Shown here: positions 1 through 9,037 of the stretch, in pieces
How the letters are laid out: each line of letters begins with the position of its first letter
Position numbering within the stretch: the first letter of the stretch is position 1
NCBI GenBank assembly: GCA_035299425.1
Contig: DATGWP010000202.1
Span: forward strand, 1-64,000
Length of the DNA: 64,000 nucleotides
Direction of reading: 5' to 3'
Origin: Bog-950 sp035299425
GTDB taxonomy: Bacteria > Bacteroidota > Bacteroidia > Chitinophagales > LD1
Position numbers and translations under genes: made by a program
Notes under the pieces: model-generated
Seen by the model: only the letters and a program-made list of their open reading frames with translations
What the model was told of the DNA's origin: nothing
Database searches by the model: none

Positions 1-2247
1 CGGCACAGGGTATACTACAGCCGTAACAGCAGGTGAGGTAACCACTGCAGGATTGGCACAAACAAGGCCGGAGGTAAGCTGCACGGTAATTAAATCGCCA
101 TTATTAAGTGTAGAGCTGGTGTATGGATTGCCTGAAAAGCCAACGCTTACGTTGTTCTTCTTCCATAGGTAAGTGGCGCTGCCACCATTAACCGGCGTAG
201 CTGTAAAACTTATTGTTTCTCCTGCGCATGCTCCGTTATCGGTAGAAGCGATAGTTACAGATGGCACAACTACCGGTTGTTGGGTAATTGTTTTAGTTGC
301 TGTAGCCGTGCAATTATCGCGGTTGGTAATTGTAACCGAATAGGTGCCCGGCTGGCTAACTGTTATATTTGAAGTGATGCTGCCGGTACTCCATAAGTAG
401 GTGCTACCACTTGTAGCAGTAGTATTAAGTGTAAGGTTTTGCGCGCCGCAAATAACATTCTGGCCGGTTATGTTTACCGATGCCGGCGATAAATAAGTGC
501 TTTGTGTGCCGATTGAAAGGCACCCATTAGCATCGGTAACTGTTACGGTAAAGTTACCGGTAGCAGATGTGTTTATACTTTGAGCAGCAGAGCCGTTGCT
601 CCACAGGTAAGTAGTGCCTGCCGGTGCAGTAAGCGAAACAGTTGTTCCGGTGCAAAAGGTATCGTTGCCGGATAGTGCAATAGCTGCAGTAGCCGTTGTT
701 ACTGTGATGGTTTGGGCAACAATGCCACGGCAATAGGCAGAATCAACCATGAACAGGTTGTAGCTGCCCGAGGTGTTTACGGTGATGCTTTGCGTGGTGG
801 CATTATTACTCCACAAATAACTTCTGCCGGCCGGTGCGGTAAGCACTGCGCTATGCCCGTTACAAAAAACAGTATCTCCGGTAACCGCCAGGGCCGGAGT
901 ATTAATGCAATAGCTTTGTTCGTAGCAACCAATATCGGTAATCAGGCCGTGCGGGCGGTCTACGCGGTCTATATCTTTTGTGTAAGGCGCTACCAGGTAG
1001 TTATTGTTTCCAGCATCTACCGCGGGCGAAGTGCTGCCCAGCCGGTAATTATAACTGCTTGCAAAAAACGGGGCTTCGTTATAGCCGGATGCCGGATTTA
1101 CAAACTGCGGATTTGCGTTGCTGTTTCCATTACCGGTAATGGCGGGGTTATCGGTAATATTATTGGCCAGCGTAACAAAGGTAGATATTGGACTAAGTGC
1201 CCTATTGCCCCATGAAATGCAGTTATAAGCCGCCCTGGGAAAACCAGTACCATAAAACTGAATGGCTGCTTCGTACGAAGGGCTGGAAACAGCCGCATCG
1301 CTCAGGTTATGGGCCACCGTACAATTGATTACCACACATGCCCCTACTACACCGCTAAAGGTATTGTTCTGCAAAAATAAAGCGGAGCCATAGTAAGAAT
1401 GGTTACCTACAAACTGCGAATTCATTACTGTATCAAAATCGCTGGTGGTAGATGAATTGATGCCTGCGCCACTGCCACCGGCAATGTTGCCTGAAAAGGT
1501 AGAGCGGTCTACCACAAAAAAGCCCAAACCACCACTGTTATCCAAGCCTCCTCCGCTTCCGTTTTGCGCTTCATTACCTGTAAAAATGCAATTCTTTACA
1601 ATTACATTTCCATTATCGCTACGCACGGCACCACCGCTGCCCTCTGCAGTATTGTATAGAAAATAGCTGTCTTCAAGAGTAAGTGTATAGCTGTTGTTTG
1701 TATTCACTACATCAAAATAGATGGCACCACCATCGCGGTCGGCATAGTTATATGCGAACGAACAATTACGCACTATAGTTCTGCTGTTCTCTACCACCAG
1801 CGCCGAACCGTAGGAACTGGAGCCATCATTATAGGCATCGCGAAAATAAAAACCATCTATTTCTATTCCGAAACTAAGGTTAGTTGCTTTAAATAATACC
1901 TGCGTATTGTCTGCGGGCTGGCCTACAGTACCGGTTTCGCCGCTTATCAGCGTCTGGTTTGCCGGAATGTTGCGTTGTGATAAGTCTGTTTCGTTTCCGG
2001 CAAAGCCACCAAACATATGCGTGCCGCTTTTTAGGGTAACAGCCGAATAAAGGGTATAAGTGCCCTGGCGAATCCAGATAGAATCGCCATTGGATGCTGC
2101 CCCTATGGCGGTTGTTATGCTGCCGTAGGCATTGCTCCACGAGGTGCCGTTGGCTGCACCGCTTGAACTGGGTTTTACATAAATAATAGTACTATGTGCG
2201 TTTAAAACAAAAAAGAGAAAGAAGATGGTAAGGAATTTATTGAGCAT
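1..2247 (-). CDS. Secreted right-handed beta-helix protein with Ig-like repeats (3' end cut by window)
   Basis: The minus-strand frame is open from an ATG at 2247 to base 1 (749 codons, no stop), so the C-terminus lies outside the window. It starts with a signal peptide (MLNKFLTIFFLFFVLNAHS). Residues about 20-400 read as a parallel beta-helix of the pectate-lyase-like type: a short GTSWSNAYGSI motif, then many turns with N-x-F/S-x-x-N patterns such as NCSFAYN and NCIFTGNEA. After about residue 410 come repeated Ig/SprB-like modules of the form LTAPAG-TYLWSNG-SVTVTDANGC. A C-terminal T9SS sorting domain is expected but not visible. Role inferred: cell-surface or released adhesin or polysaccharide-binding protein; no catalytic site was recognised. 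Confidence 0.85.
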   Translation of the reverse strand, partial: MLNKFLTIFFLFFVLNAHSTIIYVKPSSSGAANGTSWSNAYGSITTAIGAASNGDSIWIRQGTYTLYSAVTLKSGTHMFGGFAGNETDLSQRNIPANQTLISGETGTVGQPADNTQVLFKATNLSFGIEIDGFYFRDAYNDGSSSYGSALVVENSRTIVRNCSFAYNYADRDGGAIYFDVVNTNNSYTLTLEDSYFLYNTAEGSGGAVRSDNGNVIVKNCIFTGNEAQNGSGGGLDNSGGLGFFVVDRSTFSGNIAGGSGAGINSSTTSDFDTVMNSQFVGNHSYYGSALFLQNNTFSGVVGACVVINCTVAHNLSDAAVSSPSYEAAIQFYGTGFPRAAYNCISWGNRALSPISTFVTLANNITDNPAITGNGNSNANPQFVNPASGYNEAPFFASSYNYRLGSTSPAVDAGNNNYLVAPYTKDIDRVDRPHGLITDIGCYEQSYCINTPALAVTGDTVFCNGHSAVLTAPAGRSYLWSNNATTQSITVNTSGSYNLFMVDSAYCRGIVAQTITVTTATAAIALSGNDTFCTGTTVSLTAPAGTTYLWSNGSAAQSINTSATGNFTVTVTDANGCLSIGTQSTYLSPASVNITGQNVICGAQNLTLNTTATSGSTYLWSTGSITSNITVSQPGTYSVTITNRDNCTATATKTITQQPVVVPSVTIASTDNGACAGETISFTATPVNGGSATYLWKKNNVSVGFSGNPYTSSTLNNGDLITVQLTSGLVCANPAVVTSPAVTAVVYPVP

Positions 2248-2316
2248 AGGTTTCGGAATTGCTGTGGTGCGTTAATATAAAAAATTAATGTATACGAATT
2301 TACAAAAGGCTGTGAC

Positions 2317-3363
2317 CTACTTAATCTCTACCATCACAATTTTTCCCTCCTGTGTAATCAGGCTAAGCTGCATACCGCCAATAAAGCGTGTGCCATCGGG
2401 TGAGAATGAAACAAGCCCAGCCCATACTGCATTGGGCTGGGTTTGTGGATTGTTATAGCTATTGAAATAAGTAAGCCTGGTTTTGTTGTTACCATCCGCA
2501 TCCATCATCCACCAATCGGTGCCGCCTTTGTCGCTTTGCTTGTTGCTCATCCAAACTATTTTGTTGCCCGCAGGGTTATACTGCGCATGTTCGTTATAGT
2601 CTTTATCTGTAAGCGCCGTCAGGCTGCCACCGCTGGTGTCTATGGTATATATGTTTTCATCCCAAAAGCTAGGCTTGTTGATATTGCTGCAAAATATAAG
2701 CTTGCTGTTGTCGGGCGAAAAACCGTAGACTTCATAAAAGCCGTCGCCACCCGGTTCAAAGGTGCGGATGTTGCTTACCACGGGGCTATCGTTTACAAAA
2801 GCAAAGTCGGCCAGTTTAATGGTCCATAGGCCGGCGGTTTCGTAGGTGTTTAAAGGGTTAGGGGCTTTCTTACGGTCGGTCCAAACCAGGTATTTGCCAT
2901 TGGGCGAAATGCGCGGACATATAACCCCGTGGTTGTAATCGTTAGGTATATCTACCAGCTTGTAGGTGCGCTGTGCATCGGCGCTTATCAGCCATATATC
3001 GCAGTAGGCACCAAAACCGGGCAAGGCATCTGTACTGCTACCGGGGTGTGTTTCTTTTTCTACCACTGCTGTAAGCCACTGGCCGTTTGGGTGCCAATAC
3101 ATATTGGCTATATGCTTGTTGGGCAGTGCGGGGTGATTGCAGGTAAGGCAGGTATCGTTGCTGCCATCGGGGTTGGCAAAGTGTATGTCGTAATAACCAT
3201 CTGTGCCTTTACTGGTATAGGCTATCCGGTTGCTGCCGCTGTGGTCCCACGATACATCTAAACCGGTTTCGCGGAAAGTAGTTACTTCTGTAGGTAATAC
3301 TTCCGGGGCTTTGTTGCAGGCGGCGAGGAATACCAGCAATAAGGCTGGAATGAGGTTTTTCAT
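2317..3363 (-). CDS. TolB-like beta-propeller (PD40) lipoprotein
   Basis: 348 residues. The N-terminus MKNLIPALLLVFLAAC carries a lipobox (LAAC), so the mature protein should be lipid-anchored at Cys16 and face the periplasm or surface. The rest contains repeated WD40-like/PD40 blades: SWDHSGSNRIAYTS, WHPNGQWL, ISPNGKYLVWTD, FSPDNSKLIFCSN, YNPAGNKIVWMSN, FSPDGTRFIGG. These are typical of TolB-type six-blade propellers that bind peptides or act as scaffolds. No peptidase domain follows, so it is a stand-alone propeller. It is 69 bases downstream of the beta-helix gene start and shares its strand. Specific partner unknown. Confidence 0.85.
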   Translation of the reverse strand: MKNLIPALLLVFLAACNKAPEVLPTEVTTFRETGLDVSWDHSGSNRIAYTSKGTDGYYDIHFANPDGSNDTCLTCNHPALPNKHIANMYWHPNGQWLTAVVEKETHPGSSTDALPGFGAYCDIWLISADAQRTYKLVDIPNDYNHGVICPRISPNGKYLVWTDRKKAPNPLNTYETAGLWTIKLADFAFVNDSPVVSNIRTFEPGGDGFYEVYGFSPDNSKLIFCSNINKPSFWDENIYTIDTSGGSLTALTDKDYNEHAQYNPAGNKIVWMSNKQSDKGGTDWWMMDADGNNKTRLTYFNSYNNPQTQPNAVWAGLVSFSPDGTRFIGGMQLSLITQEGKIVMVEIK

Positions 3364-3450
3364 ACAGGTAAAGGAGCAAAAATTTTTTTTAAAAGATTTT
3401 TGTTCAACCCTGTAAATTCAATCCCCCGGAATTTTATAAGCAAAGCATTA

Positions 3451-4695
3451 CTAATATTTTTCGTACATCACTACATACGATGCATCATAGTGGTCTTCGT
3501 AAGTCATCATCACCCTGTCAATATGTTTCCATCCCGGGTAAGGCGCTCCGGTTCCCCAATCTATATTCTGGCAACTGAATGTGTGTGCCGTTGTGCTTAC
3601 TGGTAACTTACCTGAATCGTATAGCCTATCGGAGTTTTGATGTGAGCTGCATTTATTGCCTTCTCCTTCTATTTGTATTTCCAGCCCCCTCATTAATGCC
3701 GATATATCAAAATTTACGGTACCGCTCAAAATGCGGTAAACCCAACTCATACTATTCATCGTTCCGTTGCTGTTAAGCGCAAGGGTAGGCCATGGGTATA
3801 CTATATTGTTGTTTACATACGACTGGTCGGCCAGGTTAAATGTAAGTGTAGAACCTCCATATTGTATGGTATAGGTTCCGCCCGGCGGTATATATGAACC
3901 GGTGCCCATTAGGTTATACTGGTAGGGGGTTGAATACACCCGGTTATCTGTAAAACTCAGATAACCTTCTGAACCGGTATTAGATAGCTGTGAGCCACCA
4001 GGGCCGGTAAAGTAAACCGTTTCGGGAAAATTCTGGTCCTCAGCAGTTAAAAACAGTTTGTAACCTTCTATAAGTGTATTGGTGTCAATTGATGGCGTAA
4101 GTGCTGCCCCTGAAAATGTTCCGGGTTTTATAAAATAAATAACCGAAAGTTTAAAAAATTTCCCTTCAAGCAAATCAATTTGCCCATTGCCGTTTACATC
4201 GGGGTTTTTAAGCAACGCTACCAGGTAGTCGTCCATGCTTGCCACTGCTATCATTTGCTGCGAAGTCAACTGAATTTCGCTACCTAATGGATTGTGGGCG
4301 GGGGTAAAAACATTGCCGTTTCGGGTAATAACCAGCAAATCTATTGCGCTAACACCTGCGCTGATATAATGCAGGGGCAAAGCATCTATACCATTACCCA
4401 TCGAAAGCACCCCTAAGGGCTGGCTGGCATTATCTAAAAAAACAAGGCCCCATGGTTTTCCATTGTCCAGCTCAATGCTAAAATGATTATTTACTACATC
4501 CACCAGCTTATAGGTATTGGTTGATGATAAGGCAAGCACCCTGGCAACGCTGGTGGCACTCATATCCACTTCCCCTGAAATCATTACTGGTGTACCAACA
4601 ATATCGTCATCATCTTTATCCTGGTCCTTCTCTTTTTTACAGCCGGAAATTAGAAACAGGGCCACTAGTAGTCCAATAAAACTTAGCTGCTTCAT
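3451..4695 (-). CDS. Lipoprotein of unknown function with an EF-hand-like loop
   Basis: 414 residues. The N-terminus MKQLSFIGLLVALFLISGC has a clear lipobox with Cys19, followed by a charged linker (KKEKDQDKDDDD) typical of Bacteroidota surface-exposed lipoproteins. Around residues 165-180 the segment NPDVNGNGQIDLLEG matches a Ca-binding DxNxNGxID loop of dockerin/EF-hand type. The C-terminal half is beta-rich and aromatic (YNLMGTGSYIPPGGTYTIQYGG). No family was recognised. It lies between a beta-propeller lipoprotein and a large T9SS protein on the same strand. Confidence 0.8.
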   Translation of the reverse strand: MKQLSFIGLLVALFLISGCKKEKDQDKDDDDIVGTPVMISGEVDMSATSVARVLALSSTNTYKLVDVVNNHFSIELDNGKPWGLVFLDNASQPLGVLSMGNGIDALPLHYISAGVSAIDLLVITRNGNVFTPAHNPLGSEIQLTSQQMIAVASMDDYLVALLKNPDVNGNGQIDLLEGKFFKLSVIYFIKPGTFSGAALTPSIDTNTLIEGYKLFLTAEDQNFPETVYFTGPGGSQLSNTGSEGYLSFTDNRVYSTPYQYNLMGTGSYIPPGGTYTIQYGGSTLTFNLADQSYVNNNIVYPWPTLALNSNGTMNSMSWVYRILSGTVNFDISALMRGLEIQIEGEGNKCSSHQNSDRLYDSGKLPVSTTAHTFSCQNIDWGTGAPYPGWKHIDRVMMTYEDHYDASYVVMYEKY

Positions 4696-4825
4696 ATGTT
4701 GGTATTTTACTACAAATAAGCAGTTGAAACAGCGATAAGGTAATGACTAGGGTCAATGCCCTAAATGAGCGTTGTCATTGGGCATACACAAATACCACTA
4801 TAAGGTTTATGAAAGGGTTGCCGGG

Positions 4826-7800
4826 TTACCTCACCAAAGTCACATTCCCCTTCTTAACTATGCGTTCGCCGTCTTTGGCATCGGCGCTTACCATCCATAC
4901 GTATACGCCCAGCGGTTGGGGCTCTTCGTTGTAGCGGCCATCCCAGCCCTGCTCTATATTGGTAGTGCTAAACACTTTGTTGCCCCAGCGGTTGTATACG
5001 GCAAACTCTATCAGGTTATCTATGTTTAAGTAGCGCACTATGCGGAATACATCATTTACTCCGTTTCCATCGGGAGAGAAGGCAGTTGGTATATCGAGCA
5101 CCGTGTAGGGTATTACGGTAATAAGCACCGAATCGATGTTTTTGCAGCCGTACTGGTCTATAGCAAAAAGCTCGTAATACATAGTCTGTTGCGGCTGTGC
5201 ATTGGTGTTAAGGTTGTAGGGGTCATCGAGCCAGGTACTTGGGTTCCAAAAGTGGTTGGTCTCGTTGGTAAAGCCACGCAGTTGAGCATTGGTATCGCGC
5301 CAGATGGTGGTATCCGGGCCGGCATCTACCACCGGTAGCGGGTGTACAACTACAAGGGTAACGGCAGAGTCGCTAAAGCAATCGTTGCTTACCGTAATTA
5401 CATACGCTGTAGTAGTATCGGGCATTGCAAACGGGTCGTTTACAAAGGGGTTGTTTAAGCCGGTAGGCGGGGTCCACTCGTAATAAAAACCCCCGGAGGC
5501 CTGTAATTGCACCGGCTGGCCCTGGCAGCCATCGAACAATGGCAGGGTAACGGCCGTAACCGGAAACTGCACATTAAGGGTTACAGAATCGCTGGAGGCA
5601 CAACCATGAATATTTACCGCGTCTACAAAATACATGGTAGTATCGGTAGGGTTGGCAATGGGGTTGGCAATATTGGTAGCGCTAAGAGTTGGGTCGGGCC
5701 GCCATTGGTAGGTGTAGGCACCGGTTACGTTTAACTGCACCGGCGTGCCCAGGCACACATACGGCACCTGTGGGGTAATGGTTAGCACCGAAGGGAAGTA
5801 AACCAATATCTGCGTGGTATCGCGGGCTACGCAACCCAGTGCACTGGTACCGGTTACGTAGTAGGTGGTTGTAACAGTAGGGGTAGCCACAGGGTCGGGT
5901 ATGTTGGTGGCGCTAAGGGTTGGGTTGGCATCCCACTGGTATGTTTGTGCGTCGTAAGCCTGTAGCTGTATCGATTCGGTGATACAGATACTATCGATCG
6001 GGTTAAGCGCCAACTGTGGCAGAGGCCATACAATAATCAGCACTGAATCGCTTTTGGTATAGCAGTAGTTAGAAATGGTGATGATATACAAAGTAGTATC
6101 GCGCGGGTAGAAGTAGGGACTAAGCTCGGAAGCATTGCTGATATATTGGTTAGGGCTCCAGCTATAAGTAGTAGACTGGCCCTGGCTGACAACCGCAATG
6201 CCGGTAGTATCGCCCTCGCAAATAGTAACGCTTGGCTGAACCACTACATTTAAAGCAGGGTCGAGTACAAAAACATTTACCGAATCGGTAATGCTGCACC
6301 CATTAACATCGGTACCGGTAACCACATATTTGGTATTTGCTGTAGGCGTAGAAACCGGATTGGCTATGTTGGGGTTGCTCAGGCCAGTAGTGGGTGTCCA
6401 GACATACGTAGCGGCACCGGTAGCATTTAACTGCACGCTTGGCTGAAAATTGCCGGGGTTAAGACATACCGAGGTATCGGGCCCGGCATTAACCTGTGGT
6501 ATGGCATGAAAAGAAATGCGCACACTATCGGTGTTTATACACTGGTTGGCATCGGTAACTACTACCGTGTAGGTAATAGCATTGGGTGGTGCAGGTGTGG
6601 CGACAGGGTTGGCGTCGGTTGGGTTATTTAAGCCGGTAGGTGGCGACCATTGGTAACTTACCCCACCGCCCGAATAAAGCTGCACCGAAGTAAAAGGACA
6701 AATAGTAGTATCGTTAGGAATATTGATAACCGGTAGCGGGTTTACGTTAATTACCTGCTGCAGGGTATCGGCACAGCCTTCGGCGGTGGCTATAATAAGC
6801 CTGACCTGGTAATTGCCCACAGCCGCATAGGTATGCACCGGCGATTGCTGAATGGCGGTGTTGCCATCGCCAAAACTCCAGCTATATGAAATAACATTGC
6901 CGGAAGATGTATTGGTAAAGGTAGTGGGCTGGCCAATGCAGGTAGCGCTGGTGGTGTAAGAGGCCACCGGTGCCGGCAATACATTAATTGTTTTTTGTGC
7001 GGTATCCTTACAGCCTTTGTCATTCTGGCTAATGAGGGTTACGTTGTAACTACCCGGGTTTGCATATTGGTGGCTAGGGCTAATTTGTGTAGAGGTTCCG
7101 CCATCGCCAAAGTTCCAGCGCCACTGGGTTATAGGGCCACCGGTAGAAACAGTGCCATCGGTAAATTGGGCGGGGATATCGGCGCAGATATCGGCAGTGG
7201 TAAAGTCGGTATTGAAGGTGGGATACACATAGATATAGGCGCTGGTAGTATCTTCGCAGGTGCCCCCGTTACCGGCAGATTTGTAAGCTATAAGTGTAAC
7301 CAGGTATGCACCGGTATCGGGAAAAGTGAATTGCGGATTTTGCAGGTTAGAAGTATCGTTGGTAACGCCCGGCACACCAAAATCCCAGTGGTACCATTGC
7401 GGGTTATTTACCGGTGGCGGGTTGTATGAGTTATTAATGAAATCTACCGTAAAGCTTTTGCAGTTGATAGAGTAAATACCAATGCCATTGGCCGGGTTGA
7501 TACCAAAGCTGGGAATATTGGCAATGGGAATGTTACACTGGGTTACATTAAACTGAAAATCGCGGCGCATTTCGCCCAGCAATACGCCGTTGCGGTATTC
7601 GCTTACGCACACAGCCACCACAAATAACCCGATGGTATTGGGTGTGCCGGTAAGCAAACCTGTTTGCGGGTCTATCTTCAGGTTACTGGGGCCCGAAGGG
7701 TTGTTCATGAAATTGGAAGGATTATATGCTCCATTATAATTTACAGCACTATACGGGGGTGAGGGAGGAGCGGTTGGGCAACCACTGGCAATTGTATTAG

Positions 7801-8434
7801 GCGATGGGGCGGGGTCGGCGCAAACCGGGTCGCCACCGGAGTATGGGTCGCACAGGCTATAAACCAACTGGTCGCCATCGGGGTCGGTGGCCGCGTGGTC
7901 GAAAACAATAGGCGCATTAACACACAAGTACATGGGCGGAAAGTTGTTGAACCGGGGGCTATTGTTGCAGGTGGCAAACGGAGAACCGGGTATATGCACC
8001 TGGTAGGTGGCGCCCTGCTCTATGGGTAGATTGGTAACGCCATTGTTACGACAGCAGCGCTGGTAAACAATATCGTAGCCGCCATTGGTGGGTGGCAGTG
8101 TAACCGTGCAGGTATATATGGCGCGCTCTACACATACATCGGGCTGCACCATGCAGGGGTTGGTGATGGGGGGATTCAGATTTACCGCACCCGGGAAAGG
8201 CATACCCGGTTGTGCATAGAGACTCCCAAACTCGTTGAATATTGACAGGTATTCGGTGGCGCCAAAAGTTGCGCAATCAATACAATAGCAATCGCGGTAT
8301 AGCTTAAGGGTAAGACGGTACTGGTTGCCGCCCAGGCAATCGTAGTACAATTCTCCGCCCACAATGTGCGAGGCACGTGTGTTGTAAAAAGAAACCAGGA
8401 GGAGCGTTATGTATAATAGTTTTCTCACAGGCAA
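4826..8434 (-). CDS. PKD-repeat surface protein with T9SS type B sorting domain
   Basis: 1202 residues with a signal peptide (MPVRKLLYITLLLVSFYNTRA). The mature N-terminus begins SHIVGGELYYDCLGG..YRDCYC, a cysteine-rich domain (to about residue 310) that recurs at the start of gliding-type surface proteins in Bacteroidota. PKD domains follow (WRWNFGDGGTSTQISPSHQY, YSWSFGDGNTAIQQSPVHTY), then about eight roughly 85-residue modules ending in YWTPPTGLNNP/TYVWTPTTGLSNP. The last about 85 residues (TAFSPDGNGVNDVFRI ... YNRWGNKVF ... GWDGRYNEEPQPLGVYVWMV) are the gliding-motility-type CTD (type B), which directs export through T9SS. Likely an adhesin or matrix protein; no enzyme domain is visible. 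Confidence 0.93.
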   Translation of the reverse strand: MPVRKLLYITLLLVSFYNTRASHIVGGELYYDCLGGNQYRLTLKLYRDCYCIDCATFGATEYLSIFNEFGSLYAQPGMPFPGAVNLNPPITNPCMVQPDVCVERAIYTCTVTLPPTNGGYDIVYQRCCRNNGVTNLPIEQGATYQVHIPGSPFATCNNSPRFNNFPPMYLCVNAPIVFDHAATDPDGDQLVYSLCDPYSGGDPVCADPAPSPNTIASGCPTAPPSPPYSAVNYNGAYNPSNFMNNPSGPSNLKIDPQTGLLTGTPNTIGLFVVAVCVSEYRNGVLLGEMRRDFQFNVTQCNIPIANIPSFGINPANGIGIYSINCKSFTVDFINNSYNPPPVNNPQWYHWDFGVPGVTNDTSNLQNPQFTFPDTGAYLVTLIAYKSAGNGGTCEDTTSAYIYVYPTFNTDFTTADICADIPAQFTDGTVSTGGPITQWRWNFGDGGTSTQISPSHQYANPGSYNVTLISQNDKGCKDTAQKTINVLPAPVASYTTSATCIGQPTTFTNTSSGNVISYSWSFGDGNTAIQQSPVHTYAAVGNYQVRLIIATAEGCADTLQQVINVNPLPVINIPNDTTICPFTSVQLYSGGGVSYQWSPPTGLNNPTDANPVATPAPPNAITYTVVVTDANQCINTDSVRISFHAIPQVNAGPDTSVCLNPGNFQPSVQLNATGAATYVWTPTTGLSNPNIANPVSTPTANTKYVVTGTDVNGCSITDSVNVFVLDPALNVVVQPSVTICEGDTTGIAVVSQGQSTTYSWSPNQYISNASELSPYFYPRDTTLYIITISNYCYTKSDSVLIIVWPLPQLALNPIDSICITESIQLQAYDAQTYQWDANPTLSATNIPDPVATPTVTTTYYVTGTSALGCVARDTTQILVYFPSVLTITPQVPYVCLGTPVQLNVTGAYTYQWRPDPTLSATNIANPIANPTDTTMYFVDAVNIHGCASSDSVTLNVQFPVTAVTLPLFDGCQGQPVQLQASGGFYYEWTPPTGLNNPFVNDPFAMPDTTTAYVITVSNDCFSDSAVTLVVVHPLPVVDAGPDTTIWRDTNAQLRGFTNETNHFWNPSTWLDDPYNLNTNAQPQQTMYYELFAIDQYGCKNIDSVLITVIPYTVLDIPTAFSPDGNGVNDVFRIVRYLNIDNLIEFAVYNRWGNKVFSTTNIEQGWDGRYNEEPQPLGVYVWMVSADAKDGERIVKKGNVTLVR

Positions 8435-8554
8435 TATTAAAGGGGCTACGAAAGTAGCTTAAAAAAGAATTTGTGTTATTACTAAACGCAAAAAAGGGGG
8501 TAAACGTTGGTTGCCAGACGAAATTTACAAAAGAAACCTGCCAGAAATAAAAAA

Positions 8555-8577
8555 CCCCTGGCAGTAGATACCAGGGG
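8555..8577 (-). terminator. Intrinsic terminator with no obvious upstream gene
   Basis: A 7-bp GC-rich stem (CCCCTGG/CCAGGGG, 9-base loop) is followed on the minus strand by TTTTTTATTT, and there is no T-tract on the plus strand. It lies 120 bases upstream of the 8434 start, so it would end a transcript beginning between 8578 and 9037 or act as a leader attenuator of the 4826-8434 gene. Confidence 0.7.
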
Positions 8578-8787
8578 CGCGACCAGCATTTTCATAGCCT
8601 CAAAGCCGGCCAACTAAAACGAACGTGGTTCGAAAATACAGTGCCTGTGGTTGTAAAGTGTCATAGTATTGTAATATGAAAGGGGTGGGGTGTTTTCTTA
8701 CAAAACCATGACAAAGAGGGGTTGGGCCATATTGTTTAATATGCCTTCTGACCGCGTCCTTGCGAAGAAAAGCAAATACAATTTTGA

Positions 8788-8809
8788 ACCACATAGGAAC
8801 ATAGAATAC
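8788..8809 (+). repeat. Copy of dispersed CCACAGAGGCACAGAAT-type tract
   Basis: ACCACATAGGAACATAGAAT here resembles tracts at 17779-17797, 23825-23847 and 26208-26230, all intergenic. A weaker related stretch follows near 8851-8885. No coding role. Confidence 0.4.
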
Positions 8810-8984
8810 AAAATGCAGGTTATAGTGTAGCCATGCTATTTTCTGATTAATGAGAGGACATAGAGAACATTAGAATGCAACAGAGAATAGGTTATCTCTG
8901 CCAGAGACTCAGATTATTTAATATCTCATTAGAAGATAAAATATTGGGCTGAATACATCGCAATACATGATATTTGCGTCTTTA

Positions 8985-9018
8985 TTGCAAAGAGCACATA
9001 AAATTTACTTTATCTTTA
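8985..9018 (+). promoter_or_regulatory. Candidate Bacteroidota-type promoter of the collagen-like gene
   Basis: TTG (8985-8987) and TATCTTTA (9011-9018) resemble the -33 and -7 boxes of the Bacteroidota primary sigma factor (TTTG, TAnnTTTG), with a 23-base spacer and 19 bases to the start codon. The same TATCTTTA box occurs at a similar distance before the 16333 and 18016 starts. Confidence 0.5.
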
Positions 9019-9037
9019 GGTTTTTAATAAACAGGGC

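Larger units (their letters stand above)
8435..9037. other. Intergenic region between divergent genes, repeats and an orphan terminator
   Basis: About 600 bases separate the divergent 8434 and 9038 starts. It holds a minus-strand intrinsic terminator (8555-8577), a degenerate copy of a dispersed tract (near 8788-8809) and a candidate promoter for the collagen-like gene (8985-9018). A 64-codon minus-strand reading frame at 8600-8794 has no recognisable signature and is not called as a gene. No tRNA fold was found despite a GGTTCGAA string at 8627. Confidence 0.6.

Noticed and set aside
8627..8640. GGTTCGAA string resembling a tRNA T-loop
   Set aside because: No acceptor stem, anticodon arm or CCA could be assembled around it in either direction.
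8600..8794. 64-codon minus-strand reading frame
   Set aside because: No signal, domain or conserved feature, lies in repeat-containing DNA, and ends near an orphan terminator; more likely part of a non-coding transcript if expressed.
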